From Ruminococcus sp. AF41-9 (GTDB lineage: Bacteria > Bacillota > Clostridia > Lachnospirales > Lachnospiraceae), in assembly GCF_003477525.1 (NCBI RefSeq), contig NZ_QUDO01000016.1:1-64000 (forward strand): DNA of 64,000 bases, given 5' to 3'. The notes under the pieces were generated by a model. That model was not told the origin of the DNA and ran no database searches. It was given only the letters and a program-made list of their open reading frames with translations. The position numbers and the translations under genes are program-made. This document shows, piece after piece, positions 54,646 to 64,000 of this stretch. How positions within the stretch are numbered: the first letter of the stretch is position 1; the number at the start of each line of letters is the position of its first letter.

Positions 54646-55227
54646 ATGGATGCAATGAAGCAGTTAAAGATTGCGAAAAACGGATATATTCTGATGTCTG
54701 TTTTATTTATGATCCTGGGTGCCTGTCTGATCATCTGGCCGGATTGTTCGATGGCGGTGTTCTGTACGGCAGTGGGAATCATGCTGATCGTGTATGGACT
54801 GATCAAGATTCTTGGATATTTTTCCAGAGATGTGTATTGTCTGGCGTTTCAGTTTGATCTTGCCTTTGGAGTGCTGCTGGCAGCAGTGGGAGTCATTATT
54901 ATTGTTCGCAGAAATGTAGTGATAAATCTTATTTTTGGAATCTTTGGGATTCTGATCCTTGCGGATGCATTGTTTAAGATTCAGATGTCTGTGGATGCGA
55001 AGAAGTTTGGACTGAATCTCTGGTGGAGGATCATGCTGGTGGCGATCCTGACAGGTGTTCTGGGATTTCTGCTTCTGATCAGGCCGTTTGAGGCAGCAGA
55101 AGTGATGATGATTCTGGTGGGAGTTTCCATATTGTTTGAAGGAATCCTGAATCTGTGCGTGGCATTTTATACCATAAAAATTATTAAAAATCAGAGACAG
55201 GATATCATAGATATGGATGAGTATTGA
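54646..55227 (+). CDS. DUF308/HdeD-type membrane protein
   Basis: The 193-residue protein has six short transmembrane helices in hairpin pairs (GYILMSVLFMILGACLIIW, MAVFCTAVGIMLIVYGLIKIL, then VAILTGVLGFLLLI). This is the DUF308 pattern seen in HdeD of E. coli, which is linked to acid resistance; the role in Clostridia is unknown. AAGGAGGAGAGG precedes the start. It is 71 bp upstream of the radical SAM gene, possibly co-transcribed. Confidence 0.8.
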   Translation: MDAMKQLKIAKNGYILMSVLFMILGACLIIWPDCSMAVFCTAVGIMLIVYGLIKILGYFSRDVYCLAFQFDLAFGVLLAAVGVIIIVRRNVVINLIFGIFGILILADALFKIQMSVDAKKFGLNLWWRIMLVAILTGVLGFLLLIRPFEAAEVMMILVGVSILFEGILNLCVAFYTIKIIKNQRQDIIDMDEY

Positions 55228-55298
55228 ATAAGATAGGATAGAACTATAGTAATTCGTGAGATTTCATTTTACACATTACAACAAGGAGGAGCAATCAC

Positions 55299-56642
55299 AT
55301 GAAGTTAATGGACAAAGCAAAACAGGCTGCACTTGTTGCAGCAGTGAAAACAGGTCTGGGTTATCTGGAAAAGGACCCGGAGGTGAATATACCGAAGCTG
55401 ATGGAGCTGGTAGATAAATTTGTACCGGAGGGATGGTATGAGGCACAGAGACATGCAATCCGTGAAGCAATTAAGGATAAAGACAGTAACTGGTATAAAC
55501 TGATTCTGAGAATTTATGATCTGGACCCGGGTGTAAGGGAAGCGTTCTTTACGAATTTTATTATCAATGCCAGTCTGAAGGGCAGTGCGCTTCAGGAGGA
55601 AACAGCAGAAGAGAATAACTGTAATGTTCCGTGGGCAATCCTGCTTGACCCTACAAGTGCCTGTAATCTGCACTGCACAGGATGCTGGGCAGCGGAGTAT
55701 GGCCATAAGCTGAATCTTGATTTCGATACCATCTGTTCTATCGTGGAGCAGGGAAGAAAACTTGGTACCTATATGTACATATATACTGGCGGAGAACCTC
55801 TGGTGCGTAAGAAAGATCTGCTCCGTATCTGTGAAAAGTATCCGGACTGTGAGTTCCTTTCCTTTACCAATGGTACTCTGATTGATGAGGAATTCTGCCA
55901 GGAGATGCTTCGTGTGAAGAACTTTGTACCGGCGATCAGTCTGGAAGGTTCTGAGGAAGCGAATGACGGACGTCGTGGAGATGGTGTATATCAGAAAGTT
56001 ATGCATGCGATGGAACTTCTGAAGTCACATAAACTTCCGTTTGGTGTTTCTACCTGCTATACTTCTGCAAATGTGGACAGTGTAAGCAGTGAAGAATATT
56101 TTGATCATATGATCGACTGTGGTGCTCTGTTTGTATGGTTCTTCCATTATATGCCGACCGGTAATGATGCAGTGGTAGAATTAATGCCGAACCCGCAGCA
56201 GCGTGAGAAAATGTATCATAAGATCAGAGAGTATCGTTCCACAAAGGCAATCTTCAGCATGGATTTCCAGAATGATGCACAGTATGTTGGCGGATGTATC
56301 GCAGGAGGCAGACGTTATCTGCATATCAATGCGAATGGTGATGTAGATCCTTGTGTATTTATTCATTATTCAAATGCAAATATCTACAAGGAGAGTCTGC
56401 TGGATGCATTGAAGAGTCCGATCTTCATGGCATATCATGACGGTCAGCCGTTTAATGAAAATATGCTTCGTCCATGTCCGATGCTTGAAAATCCGCAGAA
56501 GCTGCGTCAGATGGTTGCAGAGTCAGGAGCGAAGTCTACGGATTTACAGTCTCCGGAGTCTGTGGAGCATCTTTGTGCGAAGTGTGATGCTTACGCAGAG
56601 CACTGGAAACCAAAAGCAGAGGAATTATTCCAGAAAAAATAA
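55299..56642 (+). CDS. Radical SAM protein with C-terminal Cys cluster
   Basis: The product has 447 residues. After a helical N-terminal extension of about 105 residues comes the radical SAM motif CxxxCxxC (ACNLHCTGCWAAEYG, about 117-131), which binds a [4Fe-4S] cluster, then the SAM loop YTGGEPLVRKKDLL. The C-terminal part (about 330-440) holds further cysteines (VDPCVFIHYS, RPCPML, LCAKCDAY) in a SPASM-like layout for a second cluster. The substrate is unknown and no peptide-precursor gene is adjacent. AAGGAGGAG lies upstream. Confidence 0.85.
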   Translation: MKLMDKAKQAALVAAVKTGLGYLEKDPEVNIPKLMELVDKFVPEGWYEAQRHAIREAIKDKDSNWYKLILRIYDLDPGVREAFFTNFIINASLKGSALQEETAEENNCNVPWAILLDPTSACNLHCTGCWAAEYGHKLNLDFDTICSIVEQGRKLGTYMYIYTGGEPLVRKKDLLRICEKYPDCEFLSFTNGTLIDEEFCQEMLRVKNFVPAISLEGSEEANDGRRGDGVYQKVMHAMELLKSHKLPFGVSTCYTSANVDSVSSEEYFDHMIDCGALFVWFFHYMPTGNDAVVELMPNPQQREKMYHKIREYRSTKAIFSMDFQNDAQYVGGCIAGGRRYLHINANGDVDPCVFIHYSNANIYKESLLDALKSPIFMAYHDGQPFNENMLRPCPMLENPQKLRQMVAESGAKSTDLQSPESVEHLCAKCDAYAEHWKPKAEELFQKK

Positions 56643-56730
56643 TTAACGATAGATCAAACAGGTAAAGTAAATAAGTAAACCTGATAACCATGAAAAAGCA
56701 TTAACCCAATAAAGCCAAAAGAAAGCCAGA

Positions 56731-56778
56731 AAGAGCTTCCTGTCCGGTCTCCCCTGTTCCGGATGGGAGGCTCTTTTT
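56731..56778 (+). terminator. Terminator after the radical SAM gene
   Basis: AAGAGCTTCC (56731-56740) pairs with GGGAGGCTCTT (56765-56775), followed by T; an inner CCGG pair extends the stem. Confidence 0.75.
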
Positions 56779-56885
56779 ATGAAAAACAACTTGCCTGAAA
56801 ATTCAATATGTATTAAAGTAATATCAGATTTATTTTGAGAGAAAGATAGAAGTTTTTGATGGAACCAGAGGGAGAAGAGAATAGA

Positions 56886-58538
56886 ATGTTAAAAACTTTT
56901 TTGGTGGAAGATGAGGTTGTAGTGAGGGAGACGATCAAGAGGATGATTCCCTGGGAGCAGTATGGGTTTGAGCTTGCGGGGGAGGCGTCTGACGGGGAGA
57001 TGGCGCTGCCGTTGATCCTGAAGAGTAAGCCGGATCTTCTGATCACGGATATTAAGATGCCGTTTATGGACGGGCTGACTTTATGTAAATTGGTAAAGAA
57101 GGAACTGCCGGGGATTAAGATTGTGATCCTGAGTGGATATGATGATTTTAATTATGCGAAGCAGGCGATCAGTATCGGGGTGGAGGATTATCTGCTGAAA
57201 CCGATTACGAAGAATGCCTTTATTGAGAGGCTGGAAGAGATTCATAATCGTTATGAACATGAACGGACGCAGAAGGAATATTATGAGAAGTTTCGTCTGG
57301 AGATGCAGGAGTATGAGCGAAATGCGAGCCGGGATTTCTTTGAGTCTCTGGTGCGGGCAGATTCGAATCTGGAGGAGATTTACCAGAGGGCAGACCGGTT
57401 AAATCTGGATATTGTGGCGGAGGCTTATAATATTCTGATCTTCAGTCCGGATATTTCTGACAGCAGTTGTAATTCTTCGGAAGGATATTCTGACTGGGAG
57501 GCGGAAGTGCATAAGAAGATTGAGAATTATTTTCTGAGCCATCCGGTAGCAATGCTTTTCCGGCATCAGGTGTTCAGTTATGCGATCCTGGTGAAGGGGC
57601 AGAAGGATACGATTGAGGAAAATACGCGTGAGTGTGTGGAAACCATCCAGGAAATCATGGAAGAAACGGGGAAAAATGCCGACTGGTTTGTGGCTGTGGG
57701 TGAGGAAGCGGACCGCCTGAGCAAGATCAAGCAGAGTTATCATACGGCGGCCAGAACGTATTCTTTCCGTTATCTTTATGATGGACATATTCTTTATTAT
57801 GATATGCTGGAGGAGGGCAATGCCGGCTCAGCGGAGGCGGCTGTGAGCAGGACAGAGGCTTTGCAGCTTAAGAATGTCAATGTGAATGCATTGAATCCGG
57901 AGATTCTTCAGAAGTTTCTCAGCAGTGGTCTGGAAGAAGAAGTGGACAGTTTTGTGCATGATTATTTTCTGGCGATCGGGCAGGAACCGATGGGGTCACT
58001 GGTGTTCCGGAATTATGTAGTGCTGAATGTTCGTTTTTCCGTGCTGACATTTTTGAAGAAGATGGGGTATGATGATTCGGAACTTTCAAGAGAGGAAACC
58101 GATGATATTATAGAAAAGACAGGGGAGTCGATGGAGGCATCGATCGGTTACTGTGAGAAGCTTCTGAAGAAGTCAATTGTCATTCGAGATGAGAATGCGG
58201 GAAATCAGAACCGGAATCTGCTGAAGCAGGCGGTGGATTTTATTGATAAGAATTATATGGATGAAGAGATTTCTCTGAATAAAGTGGCTCATGTGGCGAA
58301 TGTCAGTGCTAATCATTTCAGCGCCTTGTTCAGCCAGAACATGGGGCAGACATTTATTGAGTATCTGACCGCATTGCGTATGAGTAAGGCGAAGGAACTG
58401 CTTCGTTGTACTTCCATGCGTTCCAGCGAAGTTGCGGGGGAAGTGGGGTATAAGGATGCACATTACTTCAGCTATCTTTTTAAGAAAACGCAGGGTATGA
58501 CACCGAGTGAATACCGTAAGACGAGGGGAGAAGTCTGA
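56886..58538 (+). CDS. YesN-type response regulator (receiver + AraC HTH)
   Basis: The product has 550 residues. The N-terminal receiver has Asp55 in LLITDIKMPFMDG as phosphorylation site and Lys in YLLKPITKNAF. A middle region of about 300 residues is typical of long YesN proteins. The C-terminal AraC/XylS domain has two helix-turn-helix motifs (LNKVAHVANVSANHFSALF, then SSEVAGEVGYKDAHYFSYLFKKTQGMTPSEYR). The start at 56886 is supported by GGGAGAAGAG. It is followed after 3 bp by the kinase gene. Its likely target is the sugar transporter 1.8 kb downstream. Confidence 0.9.
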   Translation: MLKTFLVEDEVVVRETIKRMIPWEQYGFELAGEASDGEMALPLILKSKPDLLITDIKMPFMDGLTLCKLVKKELPGIKIVILSGYDDFNYAKQAISIGVEDYLLKPITKNAFIERLEEIHNRYEHERTQKEYYEKFRLEMQEYERNASRDFFESLVRADSNLEEIYQRADRLNLDIVAEAYNILIFSPDISDSSCNSSEGYSDWEAEVHKKIENYFLSHPVAMLFRHQVFSYAILVKGQKDTIEENTRECVETIQEIMEETGKNADWFVAVGEEADRLSKIKQSYHTAARTYSFRYLYDGHILYYDMLEEGNAGSAEAAVSRTEALQLKNVNVNALNPEILQKFLSSGLEEEVDSFVHDYFLAIGQEPMGSLVFRNYVVLNVRFSVLTFLKKMGYDDSELSREETDDIIEKTGESMEASIGYCEKLLKKSIVIRDENAGNQNRNLLKQAVDFIDKNYMDEEISLNKVAHVANVSANHFSALFSQNMGQTFIEYLTALRMSKAKELLRCTSMRSSEVAGEVGYKDAHYFSYLFKKTQGMTPSEYRKTRGEV

Positions 58539-58541
58539 TCG

Positions 58542-60008
58542 ATGTGGGAGAAGCAGGAAAGGCCGGAGAAAAAGGAGAAACAGGAAAAGCTGGAGAGTAA
58601 GATGAAGTGGATGCTTCTCAGCACTATGATCCCTATGGCGATTCTGATCATAGTGCTTCTTATTTTTTTCTGGCATTATACAGATAAATATAATCAGTTA
58701 TCCAATAACCTGGCAGTGAGCACGGAATATAATGCAAATTACCGGAATTCAAATAATGATATGAGCTTCAAGGATGAAGTGGATATGGACATTTACTATG
58801 TCAGCATCGGCAGGAAGGGACGGGATGGTCTGCCGACAGAGCAGGTAAAAAAGGCAATTGACACGGTAGAGAAACTGAAGAAGACTACGACGAAGAAGGA
58901 GAGTCTGCGTTCACTGAAGTATCTGACGAATTATCTGGACAATCTTCAGAAGAGAATGAATCAGCTTGTGGAGATTAAGGATTATGAGAAGCGTCAGGAG
59001 TTTATGGCAAATAATACAGAGATTCTGACGACTTTGTTTGAGAAGGAAATGCAGAATTATATTTATCAGGAGGCTGCGCAGCTGGTTGAGGTGGAGTCTC
59101 AGCTTGCGGGTAATGTGAGGCTGACGATTCTGACGATGTGTGCGGTGATTCTGATTGCAACGTTTATTCTGATGCGGCGGTCTTTTCGACTGACGTATAG
59201 TATCACGAAGCCGATTTCGGAAATCCTTCATAATATTAAGAAGGTTGGAAAGGGAGAATATAAGACGATCAATGCGGTATCTGCGGATTGTATTGAGATT
59301 CAGGAACTGGACAGTGGTACGAGGAAGATGGCAGGAAGGATCGAGGGGCTTCTGGAAAATGTGCGTAAGGAGCAGGAAGCGCAGCATATGACGGAGCTGC
59401 AGCTTATTCAGGCACAGGTAAATCCACATTTTCTTTATAATACACTGGATACGATTGTCTGGCTGGTAGAGGGCGGCATGGAACAGGATGCTGTGGATAT
59501 GATCACAAGTCTGTCTGTCTTTTTCCGGACTTCTCTTTCCAAGGGGAAGGATATCATTCCGCTGTCGGAAGAGGAGAGACATACGTTGAGTTATCTGGAA
59601 ATCCAGCAGTCGAGGTATCGGGATATTCTGGAGTTTGAGATCAGGATTCCGAAGGAACTGGAGAGCGTCATGGTACCGAAACTGACTCTCCAGCCACTGG
59701 CGGAGAATGCACTTTATCATGGAATTAAAAATAAACGTGGAAAAGGGAAGATTCTGATCGAAGGTTTTGACCTGGGGGATGATATGATGCTCCGGGTGAC
59801 GGATAATGGTCAGGGCATGACACCACAACGGCTTCATGAAGTACAGGAAGCGATTCAGACCGGAGAGCGTGCGGGATTTGGGCTTGCGGCAGTTTCGGAG
59901 AGGATTGCGCTTTATTATGGACCGGGGTATGGACTGAAGATTTCCTCTGTGGAGGGTGAAGGAACGGTCATGGAAGTGTATATGGCAAAACGAATCAAAG
60001 AAAGTTGA
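58542..60008 (+). CDS. YesM-type sensor histidine kinase
   Basis: The product has 488 residues. A charged cytoplasmic N terminus of 22 residues precedes the first transmembrane helix (about 26-46); an extracytoplasmic sensor of roughly 150 residues and a second helix (about 199-217) follow, then HAMP. The His_kinase domain has His296 in QAQVNPHFLYNTLDTI, and the HATPase has VTDNGQGM and GFGLAAVSERI. This is the LytS/YesM class, paired with YesN regulators to control carbohydrate ABC systems. A Repeat B tail begins right after the stop codon. Confidence 0.9.
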   Translation: MWEKQERPEKKEKQEKLESKMKWMLLSTMIPMAILIIVLLIFFWHYTDKYNQLSNNLAVSTEYNANYRNSNNDMSFKDEVDMDIYYVSIGRKGRDGLPTEQVKKAIDTVEKLKKTTTKKESLRSLKYLTNYLDNLQKRMNQLVEIKDYEKRQEFMANNTEILTTLFEKEMQNYIYQEAAQLVEVESQLAGNVRLTILTMCAVILIATFILMRRSFRLTYSITKPISEILHNIKKVGKGEYKTINAVSADCIEIQELDSGTRKMAGRIEGLLENVRKEQEAQHMTELQLIQAQVNPHFLYNTLDTIVWLVEGGMEQDAVDMITSLSVFFRTSLSKGKDIIPLSEEERHTLSYLEIQQSRYRDILEFEIRIPKELESVMVPKLTLQPLAENALYHGIKNKRGKGKILIEGFDLGDDMMLRVTDNGQGMTPQRLHEVQEAIQTGERAGFGLAAVSERIALYYGPGYGLKISSVEGEGTVMEVYMAKRIKES

Positions 60009-60049
60009 TACAAGCAAGTAGCGAAGCGGATTGCGAATATCCGCTTGAC
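60009..60049 (+). repeat. Repeat B, 3' tail only
   Basis: AGCAAGTAGCGAAGCGG to ATCCGCTTGACA is identical to the last hairpin of copy 3. The rest of the element is absent. It starts at the stop codon of the kinase gene and may act as its terminator-like 3' hairpin. Confidence 0.75.
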
Positions 60050-60081
60050 AGGGAGCAAAGGAATTCTCCGGAAATAGAAAG

Positions 60082-60265
60082 ACTTTGTATAATATGAATA
60101 TAAAACATAGAAAGAAATAGAATAATATATTCATGATGCATAATAAAAAAATCAACTTTCTGAATAAAAAAACAAACTTTGTATAAATTATGAACAAAAT
60201 ATGATAGAAGAATAAACTTTTTACGGAAAATATTCTATGGAATTTCTCTGGGTTTTTACTATAAT
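60082..60265 (+). promoter_or_regulatory. Promoter region of the furanose transporter with ACTTT repeats
   Basis: TATAAT at 60260-60265 has no good -35, as expected for an activated promoter. Upstream are ACTTTGTATAA (60082 and 60176), ACTTTC (60155) and ACTTTT (60216), with spacings of 21 and 40 bp that keep them on one face of the helix. They are candidate sites for the YesN regulator. Confidence 0.4.
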
Positions 60266-60300
60266 AAAGACATCTTAAATGAATCGGGAGGATTTACAAA

Positions 60301-61358
60301 ATGAAGAAAAAAATGGTGTCAGCTTTATTAACAGCAACTATGGTATGCGGTATGTGTGTAGTTCCTACAGTTGGGGTAGCAGCAGCGGACGACACAATCA
60401 CAGTTGGTTTCTCACAGGTTGGTGCTGAATCTGACTGGCGTACAGCTAATACAGAATCTATGAAATCCACATTCAGCGAAGAGAACGGATATGAATTAAT
60501 CTTCGACGATGCACAGCAGAAACAGGAAAACCAGTTAACAGCAATCCGTAACTTCATCCAGCAGGAAGTTGATTACATCCTTTTAGCTCCTGTAACAGAG
60601 ACAGGTTGGGATACAGTTCTCCAGGAAGCTAAAGATGCTGATATTCCTGTAATCATCGTAGACCGTATGGTTGACGTATCTGATGACAGCTTATATACAA
60701 CATGGATCGGAACTGACTCCTTACTTGAAGGTAGAAAAGCTGCTGAATGGCTGAACGCATACACAACAGCTAAGGGAATCGATGCAAAAGACGTTAACAT
60801 CGTTGATATCCAGGGTACAATCGGATCTACCGCTCAGATCGGACGTTCCAAAGGTCTTGAAGAAGGCGTTGACAACTATGGATGGAACTTACTTGCTCAG
60901 CAGTCCGGTGAATTTACACAGGCAAAAGGACAGGAAGTTATGGAGTCCATGCTGAAACAGTATGACAACATCAACGTAGTATACTGCGAGAACGATAACG
61001 AAGCATTCGGTGCTATCGATGCAATCGAAGCTGCTGGTAAAACAGTTGGTTCTGATATTGCAAACGGCGAGATCATGGTTATGTCCTCGATACAACTAAT
61101 GCAGGTTTAACAGATACATTAGCCGGAAAGATCACATGTGATGTTGAGTGTAACCCATTACACGGACCACGTGCTGAGGAACTGATCAAAGCTCTTGAAG
61201 CTGGTGAAGAAGTTCAGAAACTGAACTATGTAGACGAAGAAATCTTCGCAGCAGACGACACAGTAGATAAAGTTACAGCTGTAAACAGCCTTGATGAAGA
61301 GGGCGAATATGCAGTTACACCTATCACACAGGAAATTATTGACGGACGTGCATACTAA
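60301..61358 (+). pseudogene. YtfQ-type sugar-binding protein gene with one frameshift
   Basis: A product of about 352 residues is encoded in two frames. A signal peptide (KKKMVSALLTATMVCGMCVV) is followed by a type I periplasmic-binding fold with GFSQVGAESDWRTANTESM and DDAQQKQENQLTAIRNFI, close to the galactofuranose-binding protein YtfQ. After VMS at about 61086 the frame shifts; FDTTNAGLTDTLAGKITCDVE, ECNPLHGPRAEELIKALE and the normal end follow. TCCTCG would need to be TCCTTCG. A Cys lies in the signal peptide region but no clear lipobox. The operon is otherwise intact, so an error in the sequence is likely. Confidence 0.85.
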
Positions 61359-61408
61359 TTTTTGACAACAGATCATAATCGTGTAATAGAAGGAATATAA
61401 ATAATCCG

Positions 61409-61455
61409 GAGCGTGGTTCATAGTTCGGAGAAACCCGGATTTATGAATCACGCTC
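61409..61455 (+). terminator. Hairpin between binding protein and ATPase genes
   Basis: GAGCGTGGTTCATA (61409-61422) pairs with TATGAATCACGCTC (61442-61455), one mismatch, followed by TCTTT. Probably partial termination that favours the binding protein. The 185 bp from here to 61641 show no gene. Confidence 0.65.
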
Positions 61456-61641
61456 TCTTTATGTCAAAATGATCCGGTGTGCCGACAAGTTGATTTTGGG
61501 CACACGAAAGATACCCGATTTGCTGAATATGTTTTTGAGGTTGGTTTCGCCGATGATGTGTGGCAGGAGAAAGACTGGAAAAGAGAACGGTATTTCAGTG
61601 AATGAGGGGTAAAACCAGTTTAGAAAGCAGGTGGAAAGAAT

Positions 61642-63162
61642 ATGGAACAAAACGTAGTATTGGAAATGCGTGATATCAGCAAAAACTTTACAGGAGTCCG
61701 TGCCCTTTCCCATGTGGACTTTACCCTTCGTAAAGGTGAAATCCACGCACTGATGGGGGAGAACGGTGCAGGTAAATCAACACTGATCAAGGTGCTGACT
61801 GGTGTGCATGAATTTGAAACCGGAACGATCCGTATGGCCGGAAACAGCAATGTTATTGTAAATCATTCACCTCAGGAAGCGCAGGCAAATGGTATCAGCA
61901 CTGTATATCAGGAGGTTAACCTTTGCCCGAACCTTACCGTGGCAGAGAACCTTTTTATCGGCAGAGAGCCGAGAAAGATGGGAATGATTGATTGGAAGCA
62001 GATGAATGAGCGATCAGGAAAACTTCTTGAGAGCCTGGACATTCATGTGCCGCCAACACAGATGTTGGATGAATGCTCTCTGGCAATCCAGCAGATGATC
62101 GCCATCGCGCGTGCCGTAGACATGAAATGCCGGGTTCTGATCCTGGATGAACCGACTTCTTCTCTGGATGATGATGAAGTTGAGAAGCTGTTCGTACTGA
62201 TGAGAAGGCTGCGTGATGAAGGGGTAGGAATTATCTTTGTTACCCATTTCCTTGAGCAGGTTTATGCAGTCTGCGACAGAATCACAGTTCTTCGTAACGG
62301 TGAACTGGTAGGTGAGTATGAGACAAAAGATCTTCCGCGAGTTATGCTGGTTGCCAAGATGATGGGTAAAGACTTTGATGATCTGGCAGATATCAAGGGT
62401 GAGCATAAAGATAAGAGAATTAAGGATGCAGAACCTGTAATCGAGGCGAAAGGACTTTCTCATAAGGGAACCATCAAACCGTTTGATATTACGATCAATA
62501 AAGGTGAAGTTATCGGTCTTACCGGCCTTTTGGGTTCCGGACGTTCCGAGCTGGTCCGTGCAATCTATGGTGCGGATAAAGCGGATGCAGGAACTCTGAA
62601 AGTAAAAGGAAAAGAAGTGAAGATCAACACTCCTCTGGATGCCATGAAACTTGGTATGGCATACCTTCCGGAAGACAGAAAAGCAGAGGGTATTATCGCA
62701 GACCTTTCTGTAAGAGAAAATATTATTATAGCACTCCAGGCTAAACGTGGTATGTTCCATCCATTGAGTAAGAAAGAGATGGAGGAGGCAGCCGACAAAT
62801 ATATTGAATTACTGCAGATTAAGACAGCCAGCCGTGAAACACCGATCAAGAGTCTGTCCGGTGGTAACCAGCAGAAGGTTATCCTTGGAAGATGGCTGCT
62901 GACAAATCCGGATTATCTGATCCTGGATGAGCCGACACGAGGTATTGATATCGGTACCAAGACGGAAATTCAGAAACTGGTTCTTGATCTTGCGGATCAG
63001 GGAATGGCAGTTACATTTATCTCCTCAGAGGTTGAGGAAATGCTCCGTACCTGTTCCCGTATGGCGGTTCTTCGTGACGGTCAGAAGGTAGGCGAACTGG
63101 AAGAGGATGAACTTTCCCAGAGCGGAGTTATGAAAGCTATTGCCGGAGGTGACGATAAATAA
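61642..63162 (+). CDS. YtfR-type sugar ABC ATPase (two ABC domains)
   Basis: The product has 506 residues and two ABC domains in tandem. The first has Walker A GENGAGKSTLIKVLTG (about 40-55), signature-like LDECSLAIQQMIAIARAVD, and Walker B VLILDEPTSSLDDDE. The second has the degenerate GLTGLLGSGRSELVRAIYG, signature SLSGGNQQKVILGRWL and LILDEPTRGIDIGTK. This is the carbohydrate CUT2 layout. It overlaps the permease start by one base (TAATG). AGGTGG is the ribosome site. Confidence 0.92.
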   Translation: MEQNVVLEMRDISKNFTGVRALSHVDFTLRKGEIHALMGENGAGKSTLIKVLTGVHEFETGTIRMAGNSNVIVNHSPQEAQANGISTVYQEVNLCPNLTVAENLFIGREPRKMGMIDWKQMNERSGKLLESLDIHVPPTQMLDECSLAIQQMIAIARAVDMKCRVLILDEPTSSLDDDEVEKLFVLMRRLRDEGVGIIFVTHFLEQVYAVCDRITVLRNGELVGEYETKDLPRVMLVAKMMGKDFDDLADIKGEHKDKRIKDAEPVIEAKGLSHKGTIKPFDITINKGEVIGLTGLLGSGRSELVRAIYGADKADAGTLKVKGKEVKINTPLDAMKLGMAYLPEDRKAEGIIADLSVRENIIIALQAKRGMFHPLSKKEMEEAADKYIELLQIKTASRETPIKSLSGGNQQKVILGRWLLTNPDYLILDEPTRGIDIGTKTEIQKLVLDLADQGMAVTFISSEVEEMLRTCSRMAVLRDGQKVGELEEDELSQSGVMKAIAGGDDK

Positions 63163-64000
63163 TGAATAAGAGTAAATTAAAGAAAATAACGAGTGCACGT
63201 CTGTTTCTTCCAATTGTGTGCCTGATTGCAGTGCTTTTACTGAACGTGATCAAGACACCGGATTTCTTTAATGTATCAATTCGAAACGGTGTACTGTATG
63301 GTTACATTATTGATGTTATTAACCGTGCTTCAGAGCTGGTTATCCTTGCAATCGGTATGACGCTGGTAACAGCAGCTTCCGGTGGACAGGATATCAGTGT
63401 TGGTGCAATCATGGCGGTTGCAGCGGCTGTCTGCTGTCAGATTCTTTCCGGTGGACAGGTTTCTGTCAATGATTATCAGAATCCGCTAATCCTGGCTGTT
63501 ATCGCAGCACTTCTTGCATCTGCTTTATGTGGTGCATTTAATGGTTTTCTGGTTTCCAGGCTGAACATTCAGCCGATGGTTGCCACTCTGATCCTTTATA
63601 CAGCGGGCCGTGGTATTGCCCAGTTGATCACAAATGGTCAGATTACTTATATCCGTGTGGATTCTTATAAGATGGCTGGTGGATATATCGGTAAATGCCC
63701 GATTCCGACACCGATTTTCTTTGCGATCGTTACTGTTATTGTGGTATATCTGATTCTGAAGAAAACAGCTCTTGGTCTTTATATCGAGAGTGTTGGTATC
63801 AATGGAAAAGCTGCCCGTCTTGTAGGTTTAAACTCTACAATGATTAAATTCCTTACCTATGTGATCTGCGGTGTACTGGCTGGTATCGCCGGTATCGTGG
63901 CTTCCAGCCGTATCTACTCCGCAGATGCCAACAACATTGGTCTGAACCTGGAAATGGATGCCATCCTCGCAGTTGCACTTGGCGGAAACTTCCTTGGCGG
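63162..64000 (+). CDS. YtfT-type sugar ABC permease, cut by window end
   Basis: 279 codons are visible and the frame is open at the end of the window. It has CUT2 (RbsC-like) permease features: LVILAIGMTLVTAASGGQDISVGAIMAV (about 63-90), GAFNGFLVSRLNIQPMVATL and the loop YIESVGINGKAARLVGLNSTMIKFLTYVICGVLAG (about 206-240). The last visible part, EMDAILAVALGGNFLGG, is near the conserved C-terminal region. A second permease (YjfF type) is expected just outside the window. Confidence 0.92.
   Translation, partial: MNKSKLKKITSARLFLPIVCLIAVLLLNVIKTPDFFNVSIRNGVLYGYIIDVINRASELVILAIGMTLVTAASGGQDISVGAIMAVAAAVCCQILSGGQVSVNDYQNPLILAVIAALLASALCGAFNGFLVSRLNIQPMVATLILYTAGRGIAQLITNGQITYIRVDSYKMAGGYIGKCPIPTPIFFAIVTVIVVYLILKKTALGLYIESVGINGKAARLVGLNSTMIKFLTYVICGVLAGIAGIVASSRIYSADANNIGLNLEMDAILAVALGGNFLG

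Noticed and set aside
61459..61746. Minus-strand 95-codon frame across the ytfR start
   Set aside because: It is the antisense shadow of the ATPase gene and has no start signal.
1..64000. CRISPR array
   Set aside because: No regularly spaced identical short repeats; the repeats found are long and dispersed.

Overview
The window looks like chromosome of a gut Lachnospiraceae (Clostridia), most like Blautia or a close relative. This rests on AGGAGG ribosome binding sites, A+T-rich TTGACA/TATAAT promoters, CotF-like and C_GCAxxG_C_C proteins, YesM/YesN two-component pairs and the style of the sugar ABC systems. There is no rRNA, tRNA, CRISPR array, intact transposase or prophage. The genus is an inference.

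Left part (1-23.8 kb). Secreted proteins, an ECF sigma/anti-sigma pair, a YitT protein and an NhaC antiporter come first. They are followed by a membrane-anchored MerR regulator with ybjQ, a second MerR and an SseB-like gene. Next are a hybrid histidine kinase broken by two one-base losses, an IS66 remnant and a Na+/Ca2+ exchanger behind a probable yybP-ykoY Mn2+ riboswitch. A gene pair then encodes a solute-binding lipoprotein fused to a 5'-nucleotidase-like domain and a hybrid sensor kinase. A degraded second copy of the ybjQ/sseB locus lies at 20.6-21.5 kb.

Middle (23.9-44 kb). A LacI regulator, a cytoplasmic GH32 fructosidase and a three-gene sugar ABC transporter share a 14-bp operator, so they form one fructan/sucrose regulon. 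After a MATE pump and a cyclopropane fatty acid synthase comes a complete urease operon, ureA-B-C-I-E-F-G-D. It lies behind a strong promoter followed at once by a perfect terminator. ArsC/Spx-like, cardiolipin synthase and C_GCAxxG_C_C genes follow.

Right part (44-64 kb). A Pho-controlled pstS-pstC-pstA-pstB-phoU-phoR cluster has a circularly permuted PstS and no phoP. Then come a domain-permuted GH3 beta-glucosidase (frameshifted), a TetR regulator, a DUF308 protein and a radical SAM protein. A YesN/YesM two-component system precedes a YtfQ/YtfR/YtfT-type furanose ABC transporter that runs off the end.

Three non-coding repeat families run through the window. Repeat A is a 160-bp near-palindrome with TATAGCAA ends. 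Repeat B is a 160-bp multi-hairpin element whose copies show compensatory base changes. Repeat C is one giant 218-bp hairpin. Four genes each carry a single-base loss in a short homopolymer, which suggests sequencing error or very recent decay.
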